Program-made: the position numbers and the translations under genes
Shown here: one piece after another, positions 46,521 to 47,177 of the stretch
Numbering within the stretch: the first letter of the stretch is position 1
Layout: each line of letters starts with the position of its first letter
Source: Actinomadura kijaniata NBRC 14229
Lineage (GTDB): Bacteria > Actinomycetota > Actinomycetes > Streptosporangiales > Streptosporangiaceae
Direction of reading: 5' to 3'
NCBI RefSeq assembly: GCF_001552175.1
Contig: NZ_BCQR01000093.1
Coordinates: 1-47,177, forward strand
Length of the DNA: 47,177 nt
Notes under the pieces: generated by a model
The model's database searches: none
Told to the model about the DNA's origin: nothing
What the model saw: the letters and a program-made list of their open reading frames with translations, nothing else

Positions 46521-47177
46521 GGGCGGGCGGCGCCGCCCGTGCCAGCAGGAGCGCGGGCAGCGCGCCCGCGACCGCCGGCGCGGCGGCCGTGACGAACATC
46601 GTGTCCACTCCGGACATCCCGTAGGGGACGCCGAGCACCGCGATCCCGGCGGCGATGCCGACCTGCTTGCCGGTGTTGGTCACCCCGGACGCCACGCCCG
46701 CCGCGCGGGCGGGCACGGCGGCCAGGGCGACCTGGCTCGCCGCCAGGTTCCCGATCCCCATGCCGAGTCCGCCGAGCACGAAGCCGGGCACCATCGCGCC
46801 CCACGCGTGCGTCCGGCAGGTGGCCGCCAGCAGCAGGCAGGAGGCGGCCAGCAGCAGCGGCCCGGCGGCGACCAGCACGGCGGGCGGCAGCCGGTGCGCG
46901 ACGCGGGCCAGCAGCAGGGGCGCGGCCAGGCCGGGCAGGCTGTAGGCCAGGAACCACGCGCCCGCCTCCGCCGGGCGGGCTCCCATCGGGCCCTGGACGT
47001 AGAGCGAGAAGTAGGCCAGCGATCCCGCGCCGGTGACGTGGAGGGCGCAGGCGGCGACGGCGTTGGCGCGGAACAGCCGCCCGCCGAGCGGCGCGAGCGC
47101 GGCGGTGCGCCGCCGGGCGAGCAGGGCGAGCGCCGGGACGGCGACGGCGAGCCCGCCCACCGTCTCCGGTCCGCCCC
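46480..47177 (-). CDS. MFS transporter, C-terminal half (5' end beyond window)
   Basis: The frame runs off the right edge; about 232 residues are present. They contain around six hydrophobic helices, with GMGIGNLAASQVALAAVPARAAGVASGVTNTGKQVG (about the third and fourth), a pattern typical of DHA2-type drug-efflux permeases of 14 helices. The substrate is unknown. The end overlaps the convergent substrate-binding protein gene by 41 bases, unusual but plausible in a gene-dense genome. Confidence 0.85.
   Translation of the reverse strand, partial: GGPETVGGLAVAVPALALLARRRTAALAPLGGRLFRANAVAACALHVTGAGSLAYFSLYVQGPMGARPAEAGAWFLAYSLPGLAAPLLLARVAHRLPPAVLVAAGPLLLAASCLLLAATCRTHAWGAMVPGFVLGGLGMGIGNLAASQVALAAVPARAAGVASGVTNTGKQVGIAAGIAVLGVPYGMSGVDTMFVTAAAPAVAGALPALLLARAAPPALTPSRSGGPDAGP

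Overview
The window is very GC-rich with third codon positions almost always G or C. It has many GTG starts, a Tat-type signal and leaderless-looking genes. This points to a high-GC actinomycete, most likely a filamentous one of the Actinomadura/Thermomonosporaceae type; that placement is inferred from gene families and composition only. No tRNA, rRNA, CRISPR array, transposase or integrase was recognised.

Left half (1-25828, all minus strand, read right to left). This is one large locus matching the E. coli molR/yehI-yehL-yehM-yehP-yehQ gene set. It starts with six DUF4132 (MolR/YehI-type) paralogues in tandem: five full-length copies of about 1090-1120 residues and one 731-residue copy that starts in mid-protein. 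A MoxR-type AAA+ ATPase, a DUF5682 protein, a VWA protein and a SWIM zinc-finger protein (cut by the window edge) follow, joined by 4-base start/stop overlaps. Two collapsed DUF4132 copies lie in the array: a 66-residue in-frame mini-copy directly before the ATPase gene, and a frameshifted stub between copies 4 and 3. Both keep only the two ends of the protein. A 44-residue ORF fits exactly between the DUF5682 and VWA genes.

The most interesting signal is regulatory. The gap before DUF4132 copy 2 carries TGTCGGTG, 8 bases, then TACGGT, then 7 bases to the ATG. This matches the actinobacterial RecA-NDp motif (TGTCRGTG-N8-TAnnnT), the PafBC-dependent, LexA-independent DNA-damage promoter, and places transcription at or next to the start codon. 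A close relative precedes the mini-copy, and weaker relatives precede copies 4 and 5. The locus may therefore be an expanded, DNA-damage-responsive MoxR/VWA system with promoters inside the array.

Middle (25955-37298). This is a set of membrane, redox and stress genes: a single-span small protein, a DUF4383 membrane protein behind a perfect palindrome, an SDR, a metallo-beta-lactamase-fold hydrolase and an unassigned protein. Then come a zinc alcohol dehydrogenase coupled to a small exported or anchored protein, a YbdK-type glutamate-cysteine ligase coupled to an iron-containing redox enzyme, a CDGSH Fe-S protein overlapping a HemK-like methyltransferase, an FAD/Rieske oxidoreductase and a CoA-disulfide-reductase-like flavoprotein.

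Right part (37360-47177). An amidohydrolase and a glutamine-synthetase-like enzyme are divergent and together resemble a split FluG. After them come a CGNR-type regulator, a secreted M14 carboxypeptidase, a FUSC-type membrane protein, a Tat-exported LVIVD-repeat protein, an ABC-type peptide-binding protein, and the C-terminal half of an MFS transporter running off the window.
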